A stretch of 64,000 nucleotides of DNA from Acinetobacter haemolyticus CIP 64.3 = MTCC 9819 (GTDB taxonomy: Bacteria; Pseudomonadota; Gammaproteobacteria; Pseudomonadales; Moraxellaceae), in assembly GCF_000369065.1 (NCBI RefSeq), contig NZ_KB849801.1, positions 116,637 through 180,636 on the forward strand, in the 5' to 3' direction. Of the stretch, positions 25,086-35,536 are shown one piece after another (within the stretch, counting starts at the first letter, position 1; each line of letters opens with the position of its first letter). Below the pieces are notes generated by a model that saw nothing but the letters and a program-made list of their open reading frames with translations, searched no databases and was not told where the DNA came from. A program made the position numbers and the translations under genes.

Positions 25086-26045
25086 ATGATTAGCAGCACG
25101 TTGAACAAAGGTTTGAGTTTATTTAAATCTAACCCAATAACTGAGCAAATCGATTTTGCGAGTAAAAAAAGCATACCCATTCGACACTTGGCAATCGGAT
25201 TTGAAGGTAAACAGATTGATTTATCATTCTATATGAATAACCAGTTTGCAACGATTTTCTTTGCAACGCTTTCTGTTTTCTTAACTTATGGTGAAGACTT
25301 AGTGATTGAAACAGCACGTCACCATCGTGATTTGCTCAAAGATCCTATTTTAAAACAACGTGTAACATCTTTGATTGGTCAAGAAGCAATTCATTCGAAA
25401 TTACACAATGAATTTAATGATGCAATTGTTGAACTAGATTATCCAGTACGTTTATACCGCTTTCTGGGTGAAAAGTTCTTTGATTATATTTTCTTGAAAT
25501 TCCCACAACCATTAAAACTTTCTCTAATGGCAGGAATCGAGCATTTCACGGCTGTTCTAGCTGAATACATGATGGCACATGAGCAGAATTTCTATTTCTC
25601 GGATGATGCCAAGACACGTGCTTTGTGGATGTGGCACATGCTTGAAGAATCTGAACATAAAGATGTCGCTTATGATGTTTATCAAACGCTGAATGGTAAT
25701 TATCCATTACGTGCTACAGGATTCTTCCTTGCTTATTTCACGATTCTTGGGTTGATTCCATTCTCTGCAACATTGGTTCCAGTTCTGCGTAAACCTCAAG
25801 AAATGTTAACTGCGAAATTTTGGAAAGATGCTCGACGTGGCGTGAAACTGATCTTTAGTCCAAAAGATGGCGTATTTGGTAGCACACAAGGTCGAATCTT
25901 TGATTATCTGCGTCGTGACTTTCACCCAAATGACCATGATGCCTCACATTATTTTGAATACTACGAGAAGAAATTGTTGTCAGAAGGCGGTGCCTTACAT
26001 CCGTTCTTTGTGAAGGAATTTACACCGAAGATTCAAGCTGCTTAA
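25086..26045 (+). CDS. PF10118 'metal-dependent hydrolase' family protein, ferritin-like (first copy)
   Basis: A 319-residue protein of the COG3687/PF10118 group, annotated as predicted metal-dependent hydrolase. It shows four helix motifs with spaced acid/His residues: GEDLVIETARHH, GQEAIHSKLH, GIEHFTAVLAEYM and LEESEHKDVAYD. The E..EXXH pattern looks to me like a di-iron four-helix bundle, so an oxygenase or oxidase role is at least as likely as hydrolysis. A hydrophobic stretch around 209-230 may contact the membrane. It opens the cluster and is followed at 178 bp by a paralogue. ATG 25086 has a gtaggtgtag sequence upstream. Confidence 0.82.
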   Translation: MISSTLNKGLSLFKSNPITEQIDFASKKSIPIRHLAIGFEGKQIDLSFYMNNQFATIFFATLSVFLTYGEDLVIETARHHRDLLKDPILKQRVTSLIGQEAIHSKLHNEFNDAIVELDYPVRLYRFLGEKFFDYIFLKFPQPLKLSLMAGIEHFTAVLAEYMMAHEQNFYFSDDAKTRALWMWHMLEESEHKDVAYDVYQTLNGNYPLRATGFFLAYFTILGLIPFSATLVPVLRKPQEMLTAKFWKDARRGVKLIFSPKDGVFGSTQGRIFDYLRRDFHPNDHDASHYFEYYEKKLLSEGGALHPFFVKEFTPKIQAA

Positions 26046-26223
26046 TTTAGAGTTTGAACTGAGTTGCAGTAAGTAGTGCAGGACGGATTTTATGAGTTTA
26101 GTTGGCAGAATAGCTCATTGTTATATGAGCAGTTTGGTTCTAGTCATATTTTATTCGTCCACTATGCTGTCAAGATCTTCAAGGTGTTTTTGATTTTTTA
26201 CTCTTTATATGAGGGGATCAGTT

Positions 26224-27198
26224 ATGGTCGCTCAAGTTATCCGAAATGTATTTTCAGAAAAATTAAGCACTAAATATCAAGGCATTGTTCAAAATTTAGC
26301 GAACAAGGCTCCAATTCCTATTCGTCATTTTGATTTCAAATTTAATCCAGCTGAGTTGGATCAGAAGTTCTTCTTAAATAAAGAGCTGGCGACTTCTTAT
26401 TTTCATGCTTTATCGATTTTCTTAACCTTTGGTGAGGATGTGGTCATTGAGACAGCTCGTCATCATCGTGAATTTATTAATGATCCGATTTTGAAACAAA
26501 GATTGACTTCATTAATTGGTCAAGAAGCAATTCACTCAAAAATTCATAATCAATTTAATGATGAAGTTCTCAAAGAGAATGGTTATCCAGTTGAATTGCT
26601 CCGTGCGATTGCAGATAAAGTGTTTGAGTACGGAATTTATAAACTACCGCACTCTATGCAGCTATCTTTGATGGCAGGTATTGAGCATTACACCGCTGTA
26701 CTCGCTGAATTTATGATGCAGCATGAAGAATATTTGCTTGGTTCGCAAGATGAAAGACAACGTGCGATGTGGATGTGGCACATGCTCGAAGAATCAGAGC
26801 ATAAAGATATTGCTTATGATGTGTTTCTAGAGTTATCAGGCGATTACTGGGTTCGTATTACTGGATTCTTACTTGCAAGTTTAACCATTTTAGGTGGTGT
26901 TTCTTTAGGTGGTTACTTGATGCCATTTATTCGTAAGCCAAGTAATTTAATCAATCCACGCTATATGAAAGATGTATTAGAAAGTACCGCATTGTTATTT
27001 GGTAGTGAACGAGGCGTATTTGGTAGTAGCTTTATGCATATCTTGGAATATTTACGTCCAAGCTTCCACCCAAACGACCATGATACGACCAAGTACATGG
27101 AATATTACAAAGAGCGTTTATTAAATCCAGAAACAGGTTTGTTATCACCTTATTTCTTAAAAGAATTTGTACCACCTGTTCGTGCAGCATCTGCATAA
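26224..27198 (+). CDS. PF10118 ferritin-like family protein (second copy)
   Basis: Paralogue of the preceding gene, 324 residues, with the same four motifs: FGEDVVIETARHH, GQEAIHSKIH, GIEHYTAVLAEFM and LEESEHKDIAYD. The C-terminal FHPNDHD segment is also shared. I place the start at ATG 26224 (MVAQVIRNVFSEK), which has gagggg 7 bp upstream; an ATG at 26209 would contain that site. The pair probably arose by tandem duplication, followed by divergence. The SDR gene follows after 36 bp, so the two share an operon. Confidence 0.82.
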   Translation: MVAQVIRNVFSEKLSTKYQGIVQNLANKAPIPIRHFDFKFNPAELDQKFFLNKELATSYFHALSIFLTFGEDVVIETARHHREFINDPILKQRLTSLIGQEAIHSKIHNQFNDEVLKENGYPVELLRAIADKVFEYGIYKLPHSMQLSLMAGIEHYTAVLAEFMMQHEEYLLGSQDERQRAMWMWHMLEESEHKDIAYDVFLELSGDYWVRITGFLLASLTILGGVSLGGYLMPFIRKPSNLINPRYMKDVLESTALLFGSERGVFGSSFMHILEYLRPSFHPNDHDTTKYMEYYKERLLNPETGLLSPYFLKEFVPPVRAASA

Positions 27199-27234
27199 CT
27201 TGGTCAAGCTGAAACAATAATTTGGAATACAAAT

Positions 27235-28059
27235 ATGAAATTATTTGGAAAGAAAGCCAAACCAAGCCAAAACGCATATGCAGTGGTAACTGGTGCGGGA
27301 AGTGGGATTGGTCGTAGTTTTGCACTTGAACTGGCAAAGCGTGGCGGGACTGTGGTTTGCTCCGATATTAACTTGGAAGCAGCAAAAGAAACGGTTGCCT
27401 TAATCGAGCAATTGGGTTCAAAAGCTTTTGCAGTAAAGTGCGATGTTGGAAATGCTAAACAAGTTGAAAAGCTTGCTGACCAAGCAGAACAACTTATGCA
27501 ACACCCAACAACACTTGTGATCAACAATGCTGGTGTTGGATTGGGTGGTAAGTTTGATGAAACCTCTCTGGAAGATTGGAAATGGGTTTCAGATATTAAC
27601 TTATGGGGCGTGATTCATGGTTGTCACTATTTTGTACCAAAGTTTAAACAACTTGGTCGCGGTGCAATTATCAATGTTGCTTCAGCAGCGTCTTATACTG
27701 CGGCACCTGAAATGACAGCGTATAACGTGACTAAAGCTGGGGTACGTGCTTTGTCTGAAACGCTTTCAGCTGAATTGAGAAAACATAACATCAAAGTTAA
27801 TGTGTTATGTCCAACATTGGTGCCGACCAATATCATCAAAAACGGAAAAGTACCGCACAAGGGTATCTTGGACTATGCACTGACAAACTTGGCCTTCACG
27901 ACCAGTGACAAAGTTGCCAAACTGACATTAGACCGTTTGGATAAAGATCAGCTTTATACCATCCCTCAGATTGACGCAAAACTATTCTGGTTAATGAAAC
28001 GTACTGCTCCGAATTTATATGCAAAATTCTTGGGTACATCATACCGATTGATGAAATAA
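27235..28059 (+). CDS. Short-chain dehydrogenase/reductase
   Basis: Classical SDR oxidoreductase, 274 residues. The NAD(P) motif is VTGAGSGIGRSFA (TGxxxGxG), then NNAGVG, and the catalytic Ser-Tyr-Lys triad appears as ASAAS...YNVTKAG. An Asp after the second strand (VVCSDINLE) points to NAD rather than NADP. It lies between the PF10118 pair and the flavin monooxygenase on the same strand. It could oxidise an alcohol, or reduce a ketone, made by those enzymes; the substrate is not known. Confidence 0.93.
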   Translation: MKLFGKKAKPSQNAYAVVTGAGSGIGRSFALELAKRGGTVVCSDINLEAAKETVALIEQLGSKAFAVKCDVGNAKQVEKLADQAEQLMQHPTTLVINNAGVGLGGKFDETSLEDWKWVSDINLWGVIHGCHYFVPKFKQLGRGAIINVASAASYTAAPEMTAYNVTKAGVRALSETLSAELRKHNIKVNVLCPTLVPTNIIKNGKVPHKGILDYALTNLAFTTSDKVAKLTLDRLDKDQLYTIPQIDAKLFWLMKRTAPNLYAKFLGTSYRLMK

Positions 28060-28086
28060 AACCTGTTTAGGAAAAAGATTTTAATT

Positions 28087-28129
28087 ACTGAAATAAGCTT
28101 TCTTTAGGTTAATGAATGCTTATTTCAGT
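28087..28129 (+). terminator. Hairpin between the SDR and monooxygenase genes
   Basis: ACTGAAATAAGC (28087-28098) pairs perfectly with GCTTATTTCAGT (28118-28129) around a 19-nt loop. No U-tract follows and the next gene starts 25 bp later, so this may be a processing or attenuation element inside the operon. Confidence 0.45.
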
Positions 28130-28153
28130 TAAATAAATGAAAGGATATTTTGA

Positions 28154-29674
28154 ATGACAGCTCAAGCAAAAAAATTAAATTCTGCTGACAAAAAAGCACT
28201 CCCACAGCATATTTACGATACGTTTATCGTAGGCGCAGGGATTTCAGGTATTGCGACAGCAATTCGTCTTGATCAAGTTGGTTATAGCAACTATAAGATC
28301 ATTGAAAAGGCGACACGCGTTGGTGGTACTTGGCGTGAAAACACTTATCCAGGTTGTGGCTGTGACGTACCGTCAGCTTTGTATTCATATTCATTTGCAC
28401 CAAGTGCAAAATGGAGTCACTTATTTGCTCGTCAACCTGAAATTTTAAACTACCTTGAAGAAGTGAGTGAAAATTTTGGCGTAAGTTCAAAAATTGAATT
28501 TGGTACAGAGTTACTCAATGCAAAATGGGATAATGAGCGTAATTTATGGGTGATGGATACCAATAAAGGTCAATTCTTATCACGTTCGGCGATCTTCGCA
28601 ACTGGCCCAATTACCGAAGCTCAAATTCCAAAATTAGATGGTTTAGAGACTTTTACAGGTGAAATGTTCCATTCAGCAAGATGGAATCATGATTATGATT
28701 TGACGGGTAAACGTATTGCGGTCATTGGAACGGGCGCATCAGCTATTCAGTTTGTGCCACAAATTCAACCTAAAGCTAAAGAATTGTATGTATTACAGCG
28801 TACCGCGCCGTGGGTTGTCCCAAAACCTGATACGGATTTAGGCTATGTAAGTAAAAAGTTAATCGAAAAATATCCATTGATCCAAAAAACTTGGCGTCAA
28901 GCGGTTGCTCAATCATTGAATGCGATTAACTTTGGTTTACGTAATCCAGCTGTGTTAAAGCCAGTCGGTGAGTTAGCTAAACTGATTTTACGCTTCCAAG
29001 TTGAAGATCCAGAATTGCGTAAAAACGTGACGCCAAACTTCACTATCGGATGTAAGCGTTTATTGTTCGCAAACAATTATTATCCAGCTTTACAGCAACC
29101 AAATACTAAACTCATCCCTCATGGTTTAGTCAAGGTTGAAGGTAATACTGTTGTTGCTGCAAATGGTGAGCGTCATGAAGTTGATGTGATCATTTGGGGT
29201 ACAGGTTTTGAAGTCTCTCATCCACCGATTGGCAAGCGTGTTGCGAATGAAAAAGGTGAGATTTTAAATGACCTTTGGAAAAGCAGTTCTCCAGAAGCGT
29301 ATTTAGGTACAAGCATTGAAAACGTACCAAATGCTTTCTTGGTTTTGGGTCCGAACGTTCTGGTTTATGACTCTTTTATTGGTCTAGCAGAAGCTCAACT
29401 TGATTATATCGTTGATGGTTTATTGAAAATTAGAGATCAAGGTATTGCCAAGTTAAACATCAAACCTGAAGTGATTAAAAAGCACAATGAGTTAGTACAA
29501 AAGCATCTTAAAACAACTGTTTTCAATGCTGGTGGATGTAAGAGCTACTATTTAGATGCAAATGGTCGAAACTTTGCTGCTTGGCCTTGGTCATTGAAGA
29601 AGTTAAAACAACGTTTAAAACAGATGGATTTAAACGATTATCAAGTGACGTATCAAACTGAAAAGACCAACTAA
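28154..29674 (+). CDS. Flavin-containing monooxygenase, Baeyer-Villiger/AlmA-like
   Basis: A 506-residue FAD/NADPH monooxygenase. The FAD Rossmann motif is FIVGAGISGIATAIRL, a second NADPH motif is IAVIGTGASAIQF, and between them sits the Baeyer-Villiger type fingerprint FTGEMFHSARWNHD (FxGxxxHxxxW). GGTWREN and CDVPSALYSYSF are family features. Relatives include Baeyer-Villiger monooxygenases and the long-chain alkane hydroxylase AlmA of Acinetobacter; I cannot decide between them from motifs. The gene follows the SDR, a frequent combination for ketone/ester or alcohol/ketone conversion. Confidence 0.9.
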   Translation: MTAQAKKLNSADKKALPQHIYDTFIVGAGISGIATAIRLDQVGYSNYKIIEKATRVGGTWRENTYPGCGCDVPSALYSYSFAPSAKWSHLFARQPEILNYLEEVSENFGVSSKIEFGTELLNAKWDNERNLWVMDTNKGQFLSRSAIFATGPITEAQIPKLDGLETFTGEMFHSARWNHDYDLTGKRIAVIGTGASAIQFVPQIQPKAKELYVLQRTAPWVVPKPDTDLGYVSKKLIEKYPLIQKTWRQAVAQSLNAINFGLRNPAVLKPVGELAKLILRFQVEDPELRKNVTPNFTIGCKRLLFANNYYPALQQPNTKLIPHGLVKVEGNTVVAANGERHEVDVIIWGTGFEVSHPPIGKRVANEKGEILNDLWKSSSPEAYLGTSIENVPNAFLVLGPNVLVYDSFIGLAEAQLDYIVDGLLKIRDQGIAKLNIKPEVIKKHNELVQKHLKTTVFNAGGCKSYYLDANGRNFAAWPWSLKKLKQRLKQMDLNDYQVTYQTEKTN

Positions 29675-29769
29675 TTTTTTAGTCGAGTGATATAAGGGCA
29701 GTAAATTTTATCTTAGGGTGGAGTTTGCTGCTTATTTTTTGCAAGGTAGAAATAAATTAGGAAATAAAG

Positions 29770-30642
29770 ATGAAAGATGGACAATCAAGCCGAACGGCTG
29801 AAGCGGCTGCTGCATTACGTGCAAATCATTTCAAAAATGCCGAAAATCCTGTTTTTTCTGATCCATTTGCATTTGAGCTAACCAGTAAAGGTTGGCAAAA
29901 ATTATTAAAAACTCCACTGACCGTTAAAGTGATGAATTCTACTGTATTTAACCGAACGTTAGGTTTACTGACAGGGCAAGTTGTTGGTCGTTCGCGTTAT
30001 GCAGAAGACTTATTGCAGCAAGCGATTCAGCAAGGAACTCAGCAATATGTCTTGGTGGGTGCAGGTTTAGATTCGTTCACGTTGAGACAAGCACAGCGCT
30101 ATCCTAATTTAAAAATTTTTGAAGTTGATCATCCTGATACCCAAGCGGCAAAACAGTTGAAACTCAAAGAATTTGGTGACATTCCAGCTAATGTTGAATT
30201 TGTATCAATTGATTTTGAAAAAGAGTCGATTGCAGATGCTTTGGCGAGAAGTACCTTTCAACAAGACCAAAAAGCATTTTTTTCTTGGTTAGGCACAACC
30301 CATTATCTCGAACCACAAACGACATTACATACCTTATCCAGTATTGCTCAAATCGCGAGCGAGGGCAGTGAAGTGGTTTTAGATTATTCGATTGATTATC
30401 GTGAGTTGGATGGTGTTGAGCGTTTCGGGAGTTTGTTCGTTTCACAATTTACACGGTTTTTGAAAGAACCATTAAAAGGTCAGTTTCGGCCGAAAGACTT
30501 ACATCACGCTGTAAATAAACTTGGTTATCAGGTCATAGAGGATTTATCAGGTGATGGTCTAAGTCATCGGTATTTTCATCAGCGTCCAGACCATATTCGA
30601 CATACCATAGCAACGCATATGCTGCATTTGTGTTTAAAATAG
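29770..30642 (+). CDS. Class I SAM methyltransferase, LCMT/PPM1 (TcmP/Omt) family
   Basis: A 290-residue methyltransferase of the leucine-carboxyl-methyltransferase-like family (PF04072). Signals are QSSRTAEAAAALRA at the start, the SAM motif YVLVGAGLDSFTLRQ (about 96-110), FEVDHPDTQAAK directly after it, and FFSWLGTTHYL. Bacterial members O-methylate small carboxylates or polyketides, or have unknown targets. ATG 29770 lies 95 bp after the monooxygenase with a weak binding site. It probably belongs to the same transcript and could methylate a product acid, as inference. Confidence 0.87.
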   Translation: MKDGQSSRTAEAAAALRANHFKNAENPVFSDPFAFELTSKGWQKLLKTPLTVKVMNSTVFNRTLGLLTGQVVGRSRYAEDLLQQAIQQGTQQYVLVGAGLDSFTLRQAQRYPNLKIFEVDHPDTQAAKQLKLKEFGDIPANVEFVSIDFEKESIADALARSTFQQDQKAFFSWLGTTHYLEPQTTLHTLSSIAQIASEGSEVVLDYSIDYRELDGVERFGSLFVSQFTRFLKEPLKGQFRPKDLHHAVNKLGYQVIEDLSGDGLSHRYFHQRPDHIRHTIATHMLHLCLK

Positions 30643-30721
30643 ATTGAGAAGAACACAATTAAGAACATTAAAAAAACTAGATATGCTACGCTGGTGAGTT
30701 TTATTTAAGAAACTTGTCGCT

Positions 30722-31651
30722 ATGAGCGCTGAACAACAACTTGAGGCCAGTAAATTTCAATGGTCTTTTTTACTGCCTAAGTATTGGGGAATATGGATTG
30801 CTTTACTGATCTTGATGGTATTCGCAATTTTACCTTGGGCAATCCAATGGCGTTTAGCGGATCTTTTATCTAAAGTTGCATGGAAAGCTTTGAAATCTCG
30901 CAGAAAAACCACAATTAGGAATCTAGAGGTTTGTTTCCCTAATAAAAGTGAGTTAGAAATACAAAAGGATGCACAACAAGTTTTCTTGAATATGATGCTT
31001 GGTTTGTTTGAAGCATTAAATGCTTGGTATAAGCCAAGTTGGTTTAAAAACCGAATTCATATCCATGGATTACAACATATTGAAAATGCACAACAGCAAG
31101 GGGTGCTATTGTTAGGAACACATACTACACTTTTAGATGCAGGTGGTTTTGTAAGTAGTCGTTTCTTTGATTTTGATGTGGTTTATCGTCCACAGAACAA
31201 TCCTCTACTTGATATGTTGATTCGTAGATGTCGAGCCACGATTTATAAGAATCAAATAGGCAAAGATGATATGAAAGGCTTAATTCACAGCCTGAGAAAT
31301 GGGCATGCTATTTGGTACAGTCCTGATCAAGATTTTGGATTGAAGCAAGGTGTTATGGCGCCATTTTTTGGTGTTCAGGCTGCGACATTAACAGCGCATC
31401 GACGATTGATGAAAATTACCAAAGCATTGGCTATTCCTTTATTTTTTTATCGTGAAGGTGATATAACAAATCCGCAATATCATATTTTATTAGAACCACC
31501 TTTAGAAAATTTTCCAAGTCTTGATGAGATCGAAGATGCGACGCGAGTGAATTTGATTATCGAAAATCAGATCAGAATGCAGCCAACGCAATATATGTGG
31601 TTTCATCGTAGATTTAAAACAAGAATCGAAGGACAAGCAAAAATTTATTAA
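30722..31651 (+). CDS. LpxL/HtrB-like lysophospholipid or lipid A acyltransferase
   Basis: A 309-residue membrane acyltransferase of the LpxL/LpxM/HtrB family. A membrane helix covers about residues 22-44. The catalytic H-x4-D motif is HTTLLD in LLGTHTTLLDAGG. The second family motif reads YSPDQDFGLKQG, and RIEG ends the protein. Family members add a secondary acyl chain to lipid A; some act on lysophospholipid or ornithine lipid. Here it closes the lipid-oxidation cluster on the same strand, 79 bp after the methyltransferase. Which acyl acceptor it uses is open. Confidence 0.88.
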   Translation: MSAEQQLEASKFQWSFLLPKYWGIWIALLILMVFAILPWAIQWRLADLLSKVAWKALKSRRKTTIRNLEVCFPNKSELEIQKDAQQVFLNMMLGLFEALNAWYKPSWFKNRIHIHGLQHIENAQQQGVLLLGTHTTLLDAGGFVSSRFFDFDVVYRPQNNPLLDMLIRRCRATIYKNQIGKDDMKGLIHSLRNGHAIWYSPDQDFGLKQGVMAPFFGVQAATLTAHRRLMKITKALAIPLFFYREGDITNPQYHILLEPPLENFPSLDEIEDATRVNLIIENQIRMQPTQYMWFHRRFKTRIEGQAKIY

Positions 31652-31735
31652 TTGAACACCCTTAAGTTTACTGGAATGGTCGAAACTATAGTGTAATAAT
31701 TAAGCGGATTACTTTTTGGATTTTGATATAAGGCC

Positions 31736-32497
31736 ATGATTCAGATTGATTTAAATAGCGACTTAGGTGAAAGCTATGGTGCATGGAAAATGGGCAATGA
31801 TGATCAAATCCTTTCTGTGGTCAGTAGTGCTAACATTGCCTGTGGTTTTCATGCAGGTGATCCACAGAATATTTTAAAAACGTTAAAACAAGCAGCTCAA
31901 CGCAACGTCGCTGTTGGTGCACATGTTTCTTATCCTGATTTGGTTGGCTTTGGCCGCCGAAACATGGATTTGTCTTATGATGAATTATTTGCAGATGTGC
32001 TGTATCAGATTTCAGCTTTACAAGGTTTGGCCCAAGTTGCGGGAACATGCGTTAAGTATGTAAAGCCACATGGGGCGTTATATAACACCATTGCTACAGA
32101 TTTAGAACAAGCCCAAGCCGTGATTGATGCGATTCAACAATATGACGCCAATCTCGTGTTGGTTGGGTTGGCTGGATCACCGTTGATTCCCTTTGCCCGT
32201 AAGCAAGGTTTAGCAGTGGTTTCAGAAGCGTTTGCGGATCGTGCTTATCACAACAATGGTACTTTGGTCTCTCGTCGTCTAGACAATGCTGTGATTCATG
32301 ATACTGGGCTGATTGCGCAGCGGGTATTAGATATGGTGTTAAAAGGTGGAGTGGAATCGATTGAGGGCGAGTTCACCAAGATTCAAGCCGATACTATATG
32401 TGTGCATGGCGATACGATGGGGGCTGTACAAATGGCACAAGAGATTCGACAAACACTGTTAGCACAGCATATTCAAATACGTAATTTTGTGGGTTAA
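31736..32497 (+). CDS. pxpA: 5-oxoprolinase subunit PxpA (LamB/YcsF family)
   Basis: Subunit A of the ATP-dependent 5-oxoprolinase that opens pyroglutamate to glutamate. The 253-residue protein has the LamB/YcsF signature [14 protein letters not shown], then [27 protein letters not shown] and VKPHGALYN, all conserved. Length is normal. It is the first gene of a four-gene run with the fused PxpB-PxpC 32 bp downstream, then biotin carboxylase and biotin carrier. The aaggcc sequence before ATG 31736 is a modest binding site. Confidence 0.93.
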   Translation: MIQIDLNSDLGESYGAWKMGNDDQILSVVSSANIACGFHAGDPQNILKTLKQAAQRNVAVGAHVSYPDLVGFGRRNMDLSYDELFADVLYQISALQGLAQVAGTCVKYVKPHGALYNTIATDLEQAQAVIDAIQQYDANLVLVGLAGSPLIPFARKQGLAVVSEAFADRAYHNNGTLVSRRLDNAVIHDTGLIAQRVLDMVLKGGVESIEGEFTKIQADTICVHGDTMGAVQMAQEIRQTLLAQHIQIRNFVG

Positions 32498-32529
32498 GCC
32501 TTTTTGATCATAATAAAAAGAGTGATGAG

Positions 32530-34122
32530 ATGCGGTTTTTATCAGTTAATTTGGATTGTGTGTTAATTGAATTTCCGAGTTTAGAAGAAACAATTGCAAC
32601 GTATCATTTTTTACAACATAGCCAGCATCCTCATATTCAGGAAATGATACCCGCAGCCCGAACGATATTGGTTTATTTTGATTGTTTGTGTATTGATGTA
32701 AAGAAATTAACCCAGTGGATTTCAGCGCAAAAAATAAAACAAGACTTTTTCAATACAGGCAAAGAAGTTGTTCTACAGGTTGATTATCAAGGTGCTGATT
32801 TAACCCATGTTGCTGAGTATTTGGGAATCAGTGTTGATGAGGTTATCTATAAGCATACTCATAGTCATTGGCAGGTTGCATTTATTGGTTTTGCCCCAGG
32901 TTTTGCGTATTTGGTCTGTCCTGATCATCCATTCACCAGTATCCCGCGTTTGGCCTCGCCACGAAAGAAGATTCGGGCTGGATCTGTGGGTTTAGCGGGT
33001 GAATATAGTGGTGTTTATCCTAAAGATAGCCCTGGAGGCTGGCAACTAATTGGCCAAACCGATGAAAAAATGTGGGATATTCATCGTGCTCAACCTGCTT
33101 TATTGTTACCCAGTGATCAGGTTATTTTTAAAGATGTTCGTAATCATCCAACACAGACTTCTGTCCCAAACAAACCCGTTTCTACTCCAAAAAGGAATGA
33201 AAAGTCAGCAGTATTCGAAGTTAAAAGTGTTGGTTTACAAGTCTTAGTACAAGATGATGGGCGTAGAAATATGTCCAAACTGGGTATAGGACGAGCAGGG
33301 GCGATGGATTATCGTGCTTTTAAAAGTGCGAATCTAATTGTAGGCAACCCTTCTGATGCGGCTGTCTTTGAAATATTGAATGGTGGATTGCGATTGAAAG
33401 TATTGCAATCAACAGTGATTGCAGTGACAGGTGCAGCAGCAGCGCTTTGGATAACTTATGCGAACTCGAACAAAGTTCAAGAGTCATTATACCAACCGAT
33501 TGCTTTAGACGATGGTGATGAAGTTTATATCTCGCCACCTCAAGCAGGACTTCGTAACTATTTGGCTATTCGTGGTGGGTTTGCTGTTGAGCGTGTGCTA
33601 GAAAGTGCAAGTTATGATGTTTTGGCTGAGTTGGGACCATTACCGATTAAAGTTGGTGATCAAATTTATGCTGATCAATTAAAAACACAAGCTGTAAACT
33701 TAGATCAATCGGCTATTACTCTACCAAGCAAGGGTGAGACGGTTGTGGTTGATGTCATACTCGGACCTCGAGCGGATTGGTTTAATCCACAGAGTGTGGA
33801 TCTATTATTTAGTCAAGCTTGGTTAGTCACCACAGAAAGTAATCGAATTGGTCTAAGACTATTGGGTGAGCAGCCGCTACAAAGACAAATAAACCAAGAG
33901 TTACCTAGTGAAGGATGTTGTACGGGTGCAATTCAAGTTCCAGCAAATGGTCAACCAGTTTTGTTTATGAATGACCATCCATTAACAGGGGGGTATCCAG
34001 TGATTGCCGCGGTAGCACCGTATCATCTGGGGCTGATTGCTCAACTTGCAGCAGGGTGTTTCATTCAATTTAGAAAAATTTCAGATTTTATGGATATCGC
34101 ATCACATGAATACACAGCATAA
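32530..34122 (+). CDS. Fused 5-oxoprolinase subunits PxpB-PxpC (KipI-KipA; AHS1-AHS2)
   Basis: A 530-residue fusion. Residues 1 to about 215 are the AHS1/KipI domain ([38 protein letters not shown]), and about 228-530 the AHS2/KipA domain ([37 protein letters not shown]). In E. coli these are separate proteins, PxpB and PxpC. In urea carboxylase the same two domains form the carboxyltransferase part in this same order. Downstream, the biotin carboxylase gene overlaps by 17 bp and a biotin carrier follows, so the complex may be biotin-dependent. The fusion frame is intact. Confidence 0.92.
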   Translation: MRFLSVNLDCVLIEFPSLEETIATYHFLQHSQHPHIQEMIPAARTILVYFDCLCIDVKKLTQWISAQKIKQDFFNTGKEVVLQVDYQGADLTHVAEYLGISVDEVIYKHTHSHWQVAFIGFAPGFAYLVCPDHPFTSIPRLASPRKKIRAGSVGLAGEYSGVYPKDSPGGWQLIGQTDEKMWDIHRAQPALLLPSDQVIFKDVRNHPTQTSVPNKPVSTPKRNEKSAVFEVKSVGLQVLVQDDGRRNMSKLGIGRAGAMDYRAFKSANLIVGNPSDAAVFEILNGGLRLKVLQSTVIAVTGAAAALWITYANSNKVQESLYQPIALDDGDEVYISPPQAGLRNYLAIRGGFAVERVLESASYDVLAELGPLPIKVGDQIYADQLKTQAVNLDQSAITLPSKGETVVVDVILGPRADWFNPQSVDLLFSQAWLVTTESNRIGLRLLGEQPLQRQINQELPSEGCCTGAIQVPANGQPVLFMNDHPLTGGYPVIAAVAPYHLGLIAQLAAGCFIQFRKISDFMDIASHEYTA

Positions 34123-35536
34123 ACTTTTAATCGCTAATCGTGGGGAAATTGCGGTTCGTATTATTCAGGCTTGTCAAGATTTAGATATTCGTTCAGTTGC
34201 AGTGTATGCAGATGATGATATTGATAGTTTATATGTCCAATATGCGGATGAAGCATGGGCGCTGTCGGGGGTGACTGCCAAAGAAACCTACTTAGACATT
34301 GATAAAATTTTATCGATTGCGCGACAGGCACAGGTAACGATGATCCATCCAGGATATGGTTTTCTGTCGGAGCGTGCGGATTTTGCTCAAGCTGTCATTG
34401 ATGCTGGATTGATCTGGATTGGACCATCGCCAGAAAGCATTGAGAAACTAGGTGATAAAATACAAGCGCGTAAAATTGCTCAATCTGTTGGTGCACCTTT
34501 AGTTTATGGGACGGAACAACCGCTTAACTCTGCGGCTGAAGCAGTCACTTTTGCTCAACAATATGGATTACCGATCGCAATCAAAGCTGCTTATGGTGGT
34601 GGAGGGCGTGGTTTAAAGGTGGCTTGGTGGTTAGATGAAGTTGCTCATTTATATGCGTCTGCGGTACGTGAAGCGCAAGCTGCATTTGGGCGAGGTGAAT
34701 GCTTTGTAGAGCAGTATTTAGAAAAACCTAGGCATATCGAAGCACAAATCATTGCCGATCAACATGGTCAAGTGGTGGTCGTTGGTACCCGTGATTGTTC
34801 TTTACAGCGTCGTAATCAAAAGTTAGTCGAAGAAGCGCCTGCACCTTTTATCAGTGAACAAATTTATCAGCAAATCATTCAGTCATCAGTCAATATCTGT
34901 CGAATGGCAAAATATGTGGGTGCAGGAACAGTTGAATATTTATTGAGTCAAGATAACAAACTTTCGTTTCTTGAAGTGAATACACGATTACAGGTTGAAC
35001 ATCCTGTGACAGAACAAACTACAGGCATCGATTTGGTTGTAGAGCAAATCAGAATCGCCTTGGGTCAACCACTTTCGATTCAGACAACTCCTGAGCCTCA
35101 GGGGCATGCAATTGAGTTTAGAATTAATGCAGAAGATCCTGCACGTGGTTTTATACCTGCGTTTGGTCAAATCACTCAGTTCGATCCACCATCCGGAATC
35201 GGTATCCGTTTAGATCGAGGTGTAGGAAATGGAAGTCTGGTGTCCAGCCATTTTGATTCTTTGATGGCAAAATTGATTGTGACTGGAGCTACACGGGAAA
35301 TAGCGATTCAACGTGCTAAGAGAGCGCTTGCTCATTTTAAATTAGAAGGGATTGCTTCTGTATTGCCATTCCATCAGGCGATTTTAACTGAACCTGATTT
35401 TGTGGATGAGTTTAAAATTCATACGCGTTGGATTGAGCAGGATTGTTCACATGATTTTGCAGTACAGCCTCGCAGTCAAAGATCGGATCAAATGACATTG
35501 CAGCGCTATCATATTGAGATTGACGGTAAACTATGA
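34106..35536 (+). CDS. Biotin carboxylase subunit (AccC-like) of the Pxp cluster
   Basis: ATP-grasp biotin carboxylase that carboxylates a biotin carrier with bicarbonate and ATP. From ATG 34106 ([19 protein letters not shown]), typical for the family, it has 476 residues; an upstream frame extension inside PxpBC is unlikely. Present are the ATP loop [11 protein letters not shown], the catalytic [14 protein letters not shown] and the HPGYGFLSE motif. It overlaps PxpBC by 17 bp. The last 14 codons ([14 protein letters not shown]) look like the beginning of a biotin-carrier domain and not like a carboxylase end; see the frameshift finding. This is probably not the housekeeping AccC. Confidence 0.9.
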   Translation: MNTQHKLLIANRGEIAVRIIQACQDLDIRSVAVYADDDIDSLYVQYADEAWALSGVTAKETYLDIDKILSIARQAQVTMIHPGYGFLSERADFAQAVIDAGLIWIGPSPESIEKLGDKIQARKIAQSVGAPLVYGTEQPLNSAAEAVTFAQQYGLPIAIKAAYGGGGRGLKVAWWLDEVAHLYASAVREAQAAFGRGECFVEQYLEKPRHIEAQIIADQHGQVVVVGTRDCSLQRRNQKLVEEAPAPFISEQIYQQIIQSSVNICRMAKYVGAGTVEYLLSQDNKLSFLEVNTRLQVEHPVTEQTTGIDLVVEQIRIALGQPLSIQTTPEPQGHAIEFRINAEDPARGFIPAFGQITQFDPPSGIGIRLDRGVGNGSLVSSHFDSLMAKLIVTGATREIAIQRAKRALAHFKLEGIASVLPFHQAILTEPDFVDEFKIHTRWIEQDCSHDFAVQPRSQRSDQMTLQRYHIEIDGKL

